A stretch of 53,694 bases of DNA, from contig JADGBB010000004.1 in assembly GCA_015231715.1 (NCBI GenBank), positions 1 to 53,694 of the forward strand. The letters run 5' to 3'. The position numbers were made by a program, and so were the translations under genes. Below, in pieces: positions 18,485 to 26,799 of the stretch (the first letter of the stretch is position 1; each line of letters begins with the position of its first letter). This DNA comes from Candidatus Omnitrophota bacterium. GTDB lineage: Bacteria > Omnitrophota > Koll11 > Tantalellales > Tantalellaceae. The notes beneath the pieces are model-generated. The model was not told where the DNA came from. It searched no databases and worked only from the letters and a program-made list of their open reading frames with translations.

Positions 18485-18970
18485 GTGACCAAAATTTTAA
18501 AAACTATTTACCTCGGTCTGGGATCAAATATCGGTGACAAACAAGCCAATTGTTCCGAAGCTATTCAAAGAATAGAATCAATCAACGGTATAAAACTTCT
18601 TCGCAAATCTTCTTTTTACATAACAAAACCCGTAGGCGGACCTAAACAAGATGATTATTTAAACGGCGTTTTGGAAATCCAAATAAATGATGAAGATATA
18701 AATTTTCAGCTGCTAGAAAAATTTAAAGAAATTGAAAGATGTATGGGGCGTTCAGATGGAGAGCGTAATAGCCCGAGGATAATTGATATAGATATCCTTC
18801 TGGCCGATGATTTAGTCATTAACGAAGAAGATATGCAGATTCCTCATCCCCGCATGCATGAAAGATATTTTGTTTTGAAAGGATTAAAAGAATTGGCTCC
18901 AGGTGCAGTTCATCCGATATTTAAAAAAACCATACAGGAACTTTATGCAGATACTAAAAACTGTCAATGA
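18485..18970 (+). CDS. folK: HPPK: hydroxymethyl-dihydropterin pyrophosphokinase
   Basis: Transfers pyrophosphate from ATP to 6-hydroxymethyl-7,8-dihydropterin in folate synthesis. IYLGLGSNIGDKQ opens the domain and SPRIIDIDILLADD is the metal-binding signature. The start is unclear: GTG 18485 is used here, but GGTGA at 18484-18488 is ideally spaced for an ATT codon at 18494, and no ATG lies near. Longer in-frame starts run into the repeat at 18421. It overlaps panC by 26 bases. Confidence 0.88.
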   Translation: MTKILKTIYLGLGSNIGDKQANCSEAIQRIESINGIKLLRKSSFYITKPVGGPKQDDYLNGVLEIQINDEDINFQLLEKFKEIERCMGRSDGERNSPRIIDIDILLADDLVINEEDMQIPHPRMHERYFVLKGLKELAPGAVHPIFKKTIQELYADTKNCQ

Positions 18971-19793
18971 AATGAGAGCCTTTACGGAAAAGGCGAAAAA
19001 ACAAAATAAAACTGTAGGGTTTGTTCCTACTATGGGATATCTTCACGAGGGCCATTTGAGTTTGGTTCGAGCCGCAAAAGAAGAGAATGATCTTGTTATT
19101 CTAAGTATATATGTTAATCCTACACAATTTTGTCCGGGTGAAGATCTTGAAAAATACCCAAGAAATATTACGAGGGATACGGAACTTTGCGAGCGGAGCG
19201 GAGTAGATGGTATTTTTTATCCCGCAGATAAAGAGATGTATCCTGAAGCGTACAAACAAGATCTATATAATGAACCGAAAATTTATTCAATTATGTGCGG
19301 AGCCACTAGGCCCGGACATTTTCAAGGTGTGGCGACAATAGTCGAAAAACTTTTTAAAGCAGTGAATCCTGATAAAGCATATTTTGGTCAAAAGGACGCG
19401 CAGCAAACAGTAGTTATAAAAAAAATGACAAGGGATCTCGGTCTAGATATTGAAATTAGAGTTCTTCCGATAATACGCGAAAGCGACGGCCTTGCTATGA
19501 GTTCAAGAAATATTTATTTGTCTGAGAGCCAGAGGAAAAGGGCTTTGTGTTTGAGTAAAGCATTGGCTTTGGCAGAGAAAAATATAGTTTTAGGCGAAAC
19601 TAGGGTAGAAATAATCAAACAAATGATATATGATGTTCTCTCAAGTAATGTCGATAAGGTAGATTACATTGCTATAGCGGATGCAGATACATTGGACTCA
19701 ATTGAAAAAATTAAGGATAACACGTTGATAGCAGTTGCGGTACATATCGGGAAAACCAGATTGATAGATAATGTTGTAATTGGAGGACAATGA
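18945..19793 (+). CDS. panC: Pantothenate synthetase
   Basis: ATP-dependent joining of pantoate and beta-alanine. VGFVPTMGYLHEGHLSLV is the HIGH-like nucleotide motif, followed by YVNPTQFCPGEDLEKYP, AYFGQKDAQQ and the RESDGLAMSSRN segment, all classic. ATG 18945 follows AGGAA and gives the usual MQILKTVNEMRAF start; an earlier in-frame start at 18903 is rejected. 282 residues. Its start lies inside folK. Confidence 0.96.
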   Translation: MQILKTVNEMRAFTEKAKKQNKTVGFVPTMGYLHEGHLSLVRAAKEENDLVILSIYVNPTQFCPGEDLEKYPRNITRDTELCERSGVDGIFYPADKEMYPEAYKQDLYNEPKIYSIMCGATRPGHFQGVATIVEKLFKAVNPDKAYFGQKDAQQTVVIKKMTRDLGLDIEIRVLPIIRESDGLAMSSRNIYLSESQRKRALCLSKALALAEKNIVLGETRVEIIKQMIYDVLSSNVDKVDYIAIADADTLDSIEKIKDNTLIAVAVHIGKTRLIDNVVIGGQ

Positions 19794-20731
19794 TGATGAA
19801 AGAGCAGTTTGATGCGAAGTATAAAGTGCATTTACAGAGAAAGATACTTGAACTAAAAAAAGAAAAAGACGCAATCATTCTCGCGCATAATTATCAAAAA
19901 GATGAAATACAGGAAGTGGCCGATATAACAGGCGATTCTTACGCTTTAGCTGTAGCAGCAACGAAAGCTAAACAAAAACTGATAGTTTTTTGCGGTGTAT
20001 CCTTTATGGCTGAAAGCGCCGCAATGCTTAACCCCGATAAAAAAGTTCTGCTTCCCGTAAAAGAAGCAGGATGCCCTCTGGCGGATATGATCACCGTGGA
20101 TAAACTAAAAAAGAAAAAGGACGAATATCCGGAAGCGGCAGTTGTTTGTTATGTCAATTCTTCCGCTGCTGTTAAGGCTGAAAGCGACGTGTGCTGTACT
20201 TCATCAAACGCTATTCAAATAGTCAAATCCCTCAAACAGGAAAAAATCATATTTGTGCCCGATAAAAATTTAGGCAGGTATGTTAGAGAACATGTTCCGG
20301 AAAAAGAATTAATACTTTGGGACGGGTATTGTGTAGTACACATGAGGCTTACCCAGGAAGAAGTGGTCAAAGCAAAAAAGAATTTTCCAAATTCGAAATT
20401 CATGGCGCATCCCGAATGCCGAAGAGAAGTTTTGGATATGGCTGATTATATAGGAAGTACTGCCGGTATGATAAATTATGCTAAAGAAGACAGCTGTAAT
20501 GAATTTATTGTAGGCACAGAACGCGGGATAATTTATAAACTTAAAACTGACAGTCCGAACAAAATATTTCATGTGCCGACAGAAGAATTCGTATGTGCCA
20601 ATATGAAATTGACAACACTGGGCTGGCTTGCGCGTTCTTTAGAACAGGAAGTTTACGAAATAAAAGTTCCGGAAGACGTTGCGGTTAAAGCCCGAAAATC
20701 TTTAGAGCGAATGATAGAGGTTGTGGGATGA
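19790..20731 (+). CDS. nadA: Quinolinate synthase
   Basis: Condenses iminoaspartate with dihydroxyacetone phosphate to quinolinate, precursor of NAD; oxygen-sensitive [4Fe-4S] enzyme. ILAHNYQKDEIQEVADITGD starts the fold, and Cys residues in FCGVSFMAE, VCCTSSNA and HPECRREV match the three cluster ligands. Three ATGs stand in a row (19790, 19793, 19796) after GGAGG at 19782-19786; the second or third is best spaced, so the exact start is uncertain. About 312 residues. It overlaps panC and nadX. Confidence 0.96.
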   Translation: MMMKEQFDAKYKVHLQRKILELKKEKDAIILAHNYQKDEIQEVADITGDSYALAVAATKAKQKLIVFCGVSFMAESAAMLNPDKKVLLPVKEAGCPLADMITVDKLKKKKDEYPEAAVVCYVNSSAAVKAESDVCCTSSNAIQIVKSLKQEKIIFVPDKNLGRYVREHVPEKELILWDGYCVVHMRLTQEEVVKAKKNFPNSKFMAHPECRREVLDMADYIGSTAGMINYAKEDSCNEFIVGTERGIIYKLKTDSPNKIFHVPTEEFVCANMKLTTLGWLARSLEQEVYEIKVPEDVAVKARKSLERMIEVVG

Positions 20732-21537
20732 AAAAAACTTTAGGAATAATAGGATGCGGCAATATCGGTACGATCATTGTGCGTTCCTATGAAAAACAAC
20801 TTTCCGATGTTGTATCTAAAATAAATTTATTTGATATTGATAACATAAAAATGACAGCATTATCGAAAGAAGCAGCATGCTCCGTAGCAGCACAGGATAT
20901 GGAAGAGCTGATAATGCATTCGGATATTGTGGTCGAAGCTGTTTCACCCAGGCTGGTTCCCGAAGTTCTTGAACTATGCATTAAACATTCCAAAGATATA
21001 TTAGTGATGAGCGTCGGCGGAATTCTTGAGTGCGAAGAATTAATAGAACTTGCTCGTCATAAACACATAAACGTTATTTTGCCATCAGGCGCTATCGCTG
21101 GGATAGATGCGGTAAAGACGGCTAAAATATCCGGCATTGAAAATGTGACAATAACGACTAGAAAACCGCCTAAATCCCTTAAAGGGGTAGCATATTTAGA
21201 GCAGAAGGGTATCGATATAGATTTAATAAAAAAAGAAACTGTTATATTTGAAGGAACCGCGCGTGAAGCTATAAAAATATTCCCACAAAATATAAACGTT
21301 TCAGTGATACTTTCCCTTGCGGGTATAGGCCCCGATAAAACCAAGGTCAGGATAATAACCAGCCCTGAATTCACAGGAAACTCCCATGAGATACAAGTAA
21401 AAGCAGCTTCCGGCACCATAACCACAATAGCGGACAATGTACAGTCACCCGATAATCCAAAAACCAGCTACTTAGCCGGATTATCAGCTGTTGCCGCCCT
21501 AAAACAATACTGTGACCCAATTAAAATCGGAACCTAA
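20728..21537 (+). CDS. nadX: L-aspartate dehydrogenase
   Basis: NAD(P)-dependent oxidation of aspartate to iminoaspartate, the substrate of NadA. It replaces the flavoenzyme NadB. LGIIGCGNIGTIIV is the Rossmann loop; PSGAIAGIDAVK and NINVSVILSLAGIG are typical of the family and include the region around the catalytic His. 269 residues. The ATGA overlap with nadA supports a coupled pair. No nadB or nadC is in the window. Confidence 0.92.
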   Translation: MKKTLGIIGCGNIGTIIVRSYEKQLSDVVSKINLFDIDNIKMTALSKEAACSVAAQDMEELIMHSDIVVEAVSPRLVPEVLELCIKHSKDILVMSVGGILECEELIELARHKHINVILPSGAIAGIDAVKTAKISGIENVTITTRKPPKSLKGVAYLEQKGIDIDLIKKETVIFEGTAREAIKIFPQNINVSVILSLAGIGPDKTKVRIITSPEFTGNSHEIQVKAASGTITTIADNVQSPDNPKTSYLAGLSAVAALKQYCDPIKIGT

Positions 21538-21566
21538 GTCCGGGACTAGCGCAGTTTAAACTTGTC

Positions 21567-21595
21567 TTGACAAACAAAAACCCCTTTAGTATTAT
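21567..21595 (+). promoter_or_regulatory. Promoter of guaB-dnaE
   Basis: TTGACA (21567-21572) and TATTAT (21590-21595) are spaced 17 bases apart, 63 bases before the ATG. This is one of the cleanest sigma-70-type promoters in the window. Confidence 0.75.
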
Positions 21596-21658
21596 ACGAT
21601 AATCATGTAAAGCAGTTAGTTATTGTCAGTTGAAGATTACATTTGAAAGGAGAACATT

Positions 21659-22825
21659 ATGGGTATGTGGGTAGGTATGGGTCGAAAGGCCAGAAGAAGT
21701 TATGGTTTTGATGAAATAGCTTTAGTTCCCGGTGATCTTACGATAAATCCTAATGATGTTGATACTTCTCTTGAGATAGGCGGAATAAAATTTCAAATTC
21801 CTATAATGGCATCTTCAATGGACGGTGTTGTTGATGTGGATTTCGCTATTGCTATGGGTAAGCTGGGCGGCATAGCGGTGCTTCATTTGGAAGGTGTTTC
21901 TACAAGATATGATAACCCTAAAGAAGAAGCAATAAAAAAAATAGTTAATTGCAGTGATAAAGAAGAAGCTACAAAGATTATACAGGAAGTATATTCCAAA
22001 CCTATAAAAAAAGAACTAATCACAAAAAGAATTAAAGAGATAAAAGCGGCTGGCGTTCCTGCTATAGTAAGCTGTAATCCTCAGGTTGCGCGTGAATTCG
22101 GGCCGATTGCTCGTGATGCGGGCTGTGATATTTTCATTATTCAGTCTACTGTTATAAGTGTTAAACATGAGTCCAGTGAATATGAACCTTTAAATCTTGC
22201 AAAATTTGTTAAAGATATGAAAATCCCGGTTCTTTTTGGTAATTGTGTTGATTATAATGTTACGTTCTCTTTATTGGAAACAGGATGCAGCGGTATATTT
22301 GTAGGCATAGGACCCGGGACTGCATGTACTTCAAGAGGAGTACTAGGTATAGGAGTTCCTCAGATCACAGCTACTTGTGATTGCGCCGCGGCAAGAGACG
22401 CTTATTACAAAAAAACCGGAAAGTATGTGCCTATCTTTACTGACGGCGGGATGGCAACCGGCGGGGATATTTGTAAAGCCTTCGCGGCAGGAGCTGACGC
22501 TGTTATGCTTGGCAATGCTTTTGCAAGAAGCGAAGAAGCACCGGGCAAAGGATATCATTGGGGTATGGCTATGCCTCATCCGTCTCTTCCTAGGGGTACA
22601 AGAATAAATGTCGGAATCGCGGGGACACTAGAAGAAATACTCTACGGTCCGGCAAAAACAGATGACGGTACACAGAATTTAATGGGAGCATTAACAACTA
22701 GTATGGGAAACTTAGGCGCGCACAATATAAGAGAAATGCAGCTTGTAAAAATGATAATAGCTCCAAGCATACAGACAGAGGGTAAGATATATCAGGCTGC
22801 CCAACGAGTCGGTATGAAGAAATAA
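21659..22825 (+). CDS. guaB: GuaB3-type IMP dehydrogenase family protein
   Basis: Member of the IMPDH/GMP reductase TIM-barrel family. GIGPGTACTSRG holds the catalytic Cys223 loop, FTDGGMATGGDICKAFAAGAD and LGNAFARSEEAPGKGY bind the nucleotide, and the C-terminal loop is compact. The two CBS domains of ordinary GuaB are missing, and the N-terminus (MGMWVGMGRKARRSYGFDEI) matches the GuaB3 subgroup. IMP to XMP oxidation is likely but GMP reductase-like activity cannot be excluded. 388 residues; AAAGGAG precedes ATG 21659. dnaE follows by six bases. Confidence 0.82.
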   Translation: MGMWVGMGRKARRSYGFDEIALVPGDLTINPNDVDTSLEIGGIKFQIPIMASSMDGVVDVDFAIAMGKLGGIAVLHLEGVSTRYDNPKEEAIKKIVNCSDKEEATKIIQEVYSKPIKKELITKRIKEIKAAGVPAIVSCNPQVAREFGPIARDAGCDIFIIQSTVISVKHESSEYEPLNLAKFVKDMKIPVLFGNCVDYNVTFSLLETGCSGIFVGIGPGTACTSRGVLGIGVPQITATCDCAAARDAYYKKTGKYVPIFTDGGMATGGDICKAFAAGADAVMLGNAFARSEEAPGKGYHWGMAMPHPSLPRGTRINVGIAGTLEEILYGPAKTDDGTQNLMGALTTSMGNLGAHNIREMQLVKMIIAPSIQTEGKIYQAAQRVGMKK

Positions 22826-22831
22826 ATAAAA

Positions 22832-25800
22832 ATGTCCACACATGATTTTGTACACTTACATGTTCACACACAATTCAGTCTTCTTGACGGCGCCTGCCGC
22901 CTAAAAGAGCTATTCAATCAAGTCAATGCTTATGGAATGAAAGCTTGCGCAATGACCGACCATGGGAATATGTTCGGTGCGGTTGATTTCTATAAGGAAG
23001 CTAAATCAAGCGGCGTTAAACCTATTATCGGAGCTGAAGTATATATCTCTCCTGGAAGCAGGTTTGACAAAACCAGCCACGGAGTCAAAGGCGCCGGATA
23101 TCATCTTGTCCTTCTGGCTAAAAACTTAATAGGATATAAAAACCTTATGGAAATAGTTTCCTTGGGTTACTTAGAGGGTTTTTATTATAAACCCAGAGTG
23201 GATAAAGAAGTTCTCGCAAGATGCAGTAAAGGCTTGATAGCCTTGTCAGCCTGCCTTAAAGGCGAAGTGTCACAATATCTTCTTTCCGGACTTGACGATA
23301 AAGCAATTAAAGCAGCAAATGAATATACAGATATTTTTGGCAAGGGAAACTATTATCTGGAAATGCAGGATAATAAGATCAAAGAGCAGTATACTCTAAA
23401 TAAGAAATTAATTGAACTTTCTAAAGATCTATCGATGCCTTTAGTTGCAACCAATGATGTCCATTATTTGCGAAGAGACGATAATCGAGCGCATGAAATG
23501 CTTTTATGTATTCAAACCCAAAGCACTTTAGAAGATACTGATAGAATGAAATTCTCTACCGATCAATTGTATTTCAAATCACCCGAGGAAATGTACGAAT
23601 CTTTTAAAGATGTTCCTGAAGCATTAAAAAATACCGTAAAAATAGCAGAAGAATGCAATGTGGAAATGGATTTTACAAAGATACATCTTCCAAAATTTAC
23701 TCCTCCGGAAGGTAAAGATAATACTGAATTTTTTCAAACACTTATAGACGAAGGTATTAACAAACGTTATCCCGTTGTGACAACTGAGATAAAGGAAAGA
23801 GTTAAGCATGAGTTCAGCATAATTGAAAAATTAGGTTATATTAGTTATTTTTTAATAGTATGGGATTTTATCAATAAGGCTAGGGAGCTGGATATCCCCG
23901 TTGGGCCTGGCAGAGGGTCGGCCGCCGGAAGCATAATCTCGTATGCCATCGGCATAACTAATATAGATCCTATGAAATACGGGCTGATCTTTGAAAGATT
24001 TTTAAATCCTGCCAGGGTTACGATGCCTGATATCGATATAGATTTTTGTTATGAAAGAAGAGGCGAGATAATTGATTATGTTATTGAAAAGTACTCCAAA
24101 GAAAATGTCGCGCAGATAATAACTTTTGGGACGATGAAAGCGAAGGCGGCTCTTCGTGATGTCGGAAGAGTAATGGGTATACAGTATGCCGACGTTGACA
24201 AGATCGCCAAACTAGTCCCTATGGATATAGGCATTACACTCGCCGAAGCGCTGGAAAAGGTACCTGAATTAAAAGCTATTTATGATAGCGATAAGCAGAT
24301 CGCGGATCTGGTTGATGTAGCCAAAAGGCTTGAGGGGCTTAACAGGCATGCTTCAGTTCATGCCGCAGGTGTAGTTATATCAGATATGCCTTTAATTAAA
24401 AGGATCCCTCTGTATAAATCTTCTGACGGCCAGATAACTACAGGTTTTACCATGAATGCGCTTACCGATATCGGTATGCTAAAAATGGATTTCTTGGGAC
24501 TTAAAACTTTAACGGTTATTGACTTTACTTTAAAAATTATTAAACGTACAAGAAAACAAAATATTAAGATAGAGGATATCCCGGAAGAAGACCCTCTGAC
24601 ATTTGAGATGTTTTGTAAAGGTGCTACTTCCGGTATTTTCCAGCTTGAATCCAGCGGGATGAAAGATCTATTAAGAAAACTCAAGCCTTCTCGGTTTGAA
24701 GATATAATAGCTATACTAGCTTTATATCGTCCGGGACCTTTAGGCAGCGGCATGGTAGAAGAATTTATAAAAAGAAAAAACGGTGAAATAGAAGTTAAAT
24801 ATGACCATCCAATCCTTGAGCCAACCCTTAAAGAAACTTACGGCATAATTATATATCAGGAACAGGTAATGAAAATAGTTTCAGACCTTGCGGGTTTTAG
24901 TCTTGCGGAAGCTGACAATGTAAGAAAAGTTATGTCTAAGAAAAAACCTGAAGCAATGGCAAAACTAAGGGTTAAATTTTTCGAAGGAACGGATGAAAAA
25001 AACATAAAAAGAGAAGCGGCCGAAAAAATATTCGATCAAATAGAATATTTCGCCGGTTATGGTTTCAATAAATCACATAGTGCCGGATACGCTGTCATAA
25101 GTTATCAAACCGCATATCTCAAAGCAAATTATACGGTAGAATATATTGCAGCTTTATTAACAAGTGAACGTAACGATACAAATAAAATAGCTGACTACAT
25201 AGGAGAGGGCGCCAGGATGGGAATTGCTACGCTTCCTCCTGATATAAATGAGAGTTACAGAAACTTTACTGTTGTTGATAACGGGATAAGGTTCGGGCTT
25301 GTAGCAATTAAAAATGTTGGGGAAGCAGCGGTCGAACATATCATTGAAGTCCGGCATAAACAAGGCAAGTTCACTTCTTTTTTTGATTTTGCCCAAAAAG
25401 TTGATCTTAGATCTGTTAATCGTAAGGTTTTTGAAAGTTTAATAAAATGCGGAGCATTTGATTCCCTTGGTATACATCGGTCACAAGCTATGGCTGTACT
25501 TGATCAAGTTCTCGGTCTAGCGCAGAAAATACAAAAAGACAGGCAGGGCGGACAGCTTTCGTTTTTTGATGAAGGTCAGGCAATAGGAGATTTTAACGGT
25601 AATTTTCAGGATGTCCCGGACATCCCCGAATGGAACGAACATGAACTCTTAGCTAGTGAAAAAGACATGCTTGGATTTTACATTTCGAGACATCCTTTAT
25701 CTAAATATGAAAAACTACTTAATGCTTATTCGACTTCCAGTTTATCCAATTTGGTGAATCTTAATGACGGTCAGCGAGTATTGGTCGGAGGTCTTATCAG

Positions 25801-26278
25801 CAGGGTTAGGATCACTGTAACCAGAAAAAATTCCGAGAAAATGGCTATAATAAGGCTAGAAGACTTGAATAATTTTACTGAAGTTTTAGTTTTCCCAAGA
25901 ACATATCAGAAATGTTCTGAATTTGTGGCCGAAGACATGCTGGTGTTTATAGACGGTAAGCTGAACTTGAAAGAAGAATCTCCCAAAATATTTGCCGAAG
26001 ATATTATTCTTTTAGAAAAAGTAAAAGAGTTCTATACGAAATCTGTTGTCTTAAAACTTACAACTACAGGCCTGAGTGAGTCTTTAATGAAAGACATTAA
26101 AACTAAAATCAGCCAGCATAAAGGCAATGTGCCTATCTTTGTTGACCTTATAGCTCCCGAAGGCAGGCGAGTACGACTTTCCATGGAAGGCGACATGGCC
26201 GTCACCCCGGACGATTCGCTCATAGACGCTCTAGAAGACCTGATCGGCACAGGCAACGTAAAATTCCTTACAAAATAG
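22832..26278 (+). CDS. dnaE: DNA polymerase III alpha subunit
   Basis: Replicative polymerase catalytic subunit. The PHP domain starts HLHVHTQFSLLDGACRL and continues MTDHGNMFGAVDFY. The polymerase core has PGRGSAAGSIISYAIGI and MPDIDIDFCYERR with catalytic aspartates; GYGFNKSHSAGYAVISYQTA is the fingers region. A helix-hairpin-helix segment and an OB-fold (VLVGGLISRVRITVTRKNSE) follow in the last third. 1148 residues, usual DnaE1 length. Pairing with guaB may link replication and guanine nucleotide supply only by shared promoter. Confidence 0.97.
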   Translation: MSTHDFVHLHVHTQFSLLDGACRLKELFNQVNAYGMKACAMTDHGNMFGAVDFYKEAKSSGVKPIIGAEVYISPGSRFDKTSHGVKGAGYHLVLLAKNLIGYKNLMEIVSLGYLEGFYYKPRVDKEVLARCSKGLIALSACLKGEVSQYLLSGLDDKAIKAANEYTDIFGKGNYYLEMQDNKIKEQYTLNKKLIELSKDLSMPLVATNDVHYLRRDDNRAHEMLLCIQTQSTLEDTDRMKFSTDQLYFKSPEEMYESFKDVPEALKNTVKIAEECNVEMDFTKIHLPKFTPPEGKDNTEFFQTLIDEGINKRYPVVTTEIKERVKHEFSIIEKLGYISYFLIVWDFINKARELDIPVGPGRGSAAGSIISYAIGITNIDPMKYGLIFERFLNPARVTMPDIDIDFCYERRGEIIDYVIEKYSKENVAQIITFGTMKAKAALRDVGRVMGIQYADVDKIAKLVPMDIGITLAEALEKVPELKAIYDSDKQIADLVDVAKRLEGLNRHASVHAAGVVISDMPLIKRIPLYKSSDGQITTGFTMNALTDIGMLKMDFLGLKTLTVIDFTLKIIKRTRKQNIKIEDIPEEDPLTFEMFCKGATSGIFQLESSGMKDLLRKLKPSRFEDIIAILALYRPGPLGSGMVEEFIKRKNGEIEVKYDHPILEPTLKETYGIIIYQEQVMKIVSDLAGFSLAEADNVRKVMSKKKPEAMAKLRVKFFEGTDEKNIKREAAEKIFDQIEYFAGYGFNKSHSAGYAVISYQTAYLKANYTVEYIAALLTSERNDTNKIADYIGEGARMGIATLPPDINESYRNFTVVDNGIRFGLVAIKNVGEAAVEHIIEVRHKQGKFTSFFDFAQKVDLRSVNRKVFESLIKCGAFDSLGIHRSQAMAVLDQVLGLAQKIQKDRQGGQLSFFDEGQAIGDFNGNFQDVPDIPEWNEHELLASEKDMLGFYISRHPLSKYEKLLNAYSTSSLSNLVNLNDGQRVLVGGLISRVRITVTRKNSEKMAIIRLEDLNNFTEVLVFPRTYQKCSEFVAEDMLVFIDGKLNLKEESPKIFAEDIILLEKVKEFYTKSVVLKLTTTGLSESLMKDIKTKISQHKGNVPIFVDLIAPEGRRVRLSMEGDMAVTPDDSLIDALEDLIGTGNVKFLTK

Positions 26279-26286
26279 CGTACCGA

Positions 26287-26317
26287 AAAATTTTCGGGTT
26301 TTGCCCCAAAATTTTTT
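26287..26317 (+). terminator. Terminator of dnaE
   Basis: AAAATTTTCGGG and CCCCAAAATTTT form an imperfect stem around TTTTG, ending in a T run. A smaller palindrome CCGAAAAATTTTCGG overlaps its left arm. It lies nine bases after the dnaE stop. Confidence 0.65.
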
Positions 26318-26376
26318 AGTACACGGATTTTTTAATTGAAAACGACGTAAGCTCTGAAGTACTCCGCATCAAGCTA

Positions 26377-26581
26377 GGATGAGACAGATATTCCTTTTTT
26401 ATGACTTTGGGGGTTATAGGCATTTTTCTGCACTTTTTTGACAATTACCAGTCCCGCTGTCGATTGCTTCGAAAAGCAGCGAAGCTGCTTGGAGAATGCA
26501 TGAGTTAGCGGGGTCAAAAAAGTGCAGAAAAATGCCGTTGTTTAACCCCTGTGTCAGAAAAAAGGAATATCTGTCTCATCC
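26377..26581. repeat. Giant imperfect palindrome (~205 bp), possible MITE
   Basis: Left arm 26377-26442 and right arm 26513-26581 are reverse complements: the outer 24 bases (GGATGAGACAGATATTCC and six T) and the inner 24 (GGCATTTTTCTGCAC and TTTTTTGAC) match perfectly, while the middle of each arm differs. The 70-base spacer contains CCCGCT (26453-26458) / AGCGGG (26507-26512) and a tip hairpin AAGCAGC-GAA-GCTGCTT. No ORF lies in it. It fills most of the 521-base gap between dnaE and the Tat operon. Confidence 0.85.
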
Positions 26582-26699
26582 GTACTTATATGCTAATATT
26601 TACGTAGAGAACGGATGTACATTTAATATTTTTGTTTAGGATTAATAGGTTTTATTGAGTGTGCAAAAGGTTAAGTGGGGGAAGGGGTTGGAAAATCAA

Positions 26700-26728
26700 T
26701 TGACAATAAATAAACGTTCATTTACTAT
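26700..26728 (+). promoter_or_regulatory. Promoter of the Tat/ferredoxin/larC operon with TetR-like palindrome
   Basis: TTGACA (26700-26705) and TACTAT (26723-26728) are 17 bases apart. TAAATAAACGTTCATTTA (26707-26724), a palindrome with eight of nine matching pairs around AACGTT, fills the spacer. Such sites are typical of TetR-type repressors. A second TATAAT (26747-26752) lies downstream without a good -35. The ATG is 72 bases after the first -10. Confidence 0.6.
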
Positions 26729-26799
26729 CAAATTATGAGATAATTATATAATAGTCGTAAATAGTAATTAATGTTATATCGTTAAAGAAGGGTGATCAT

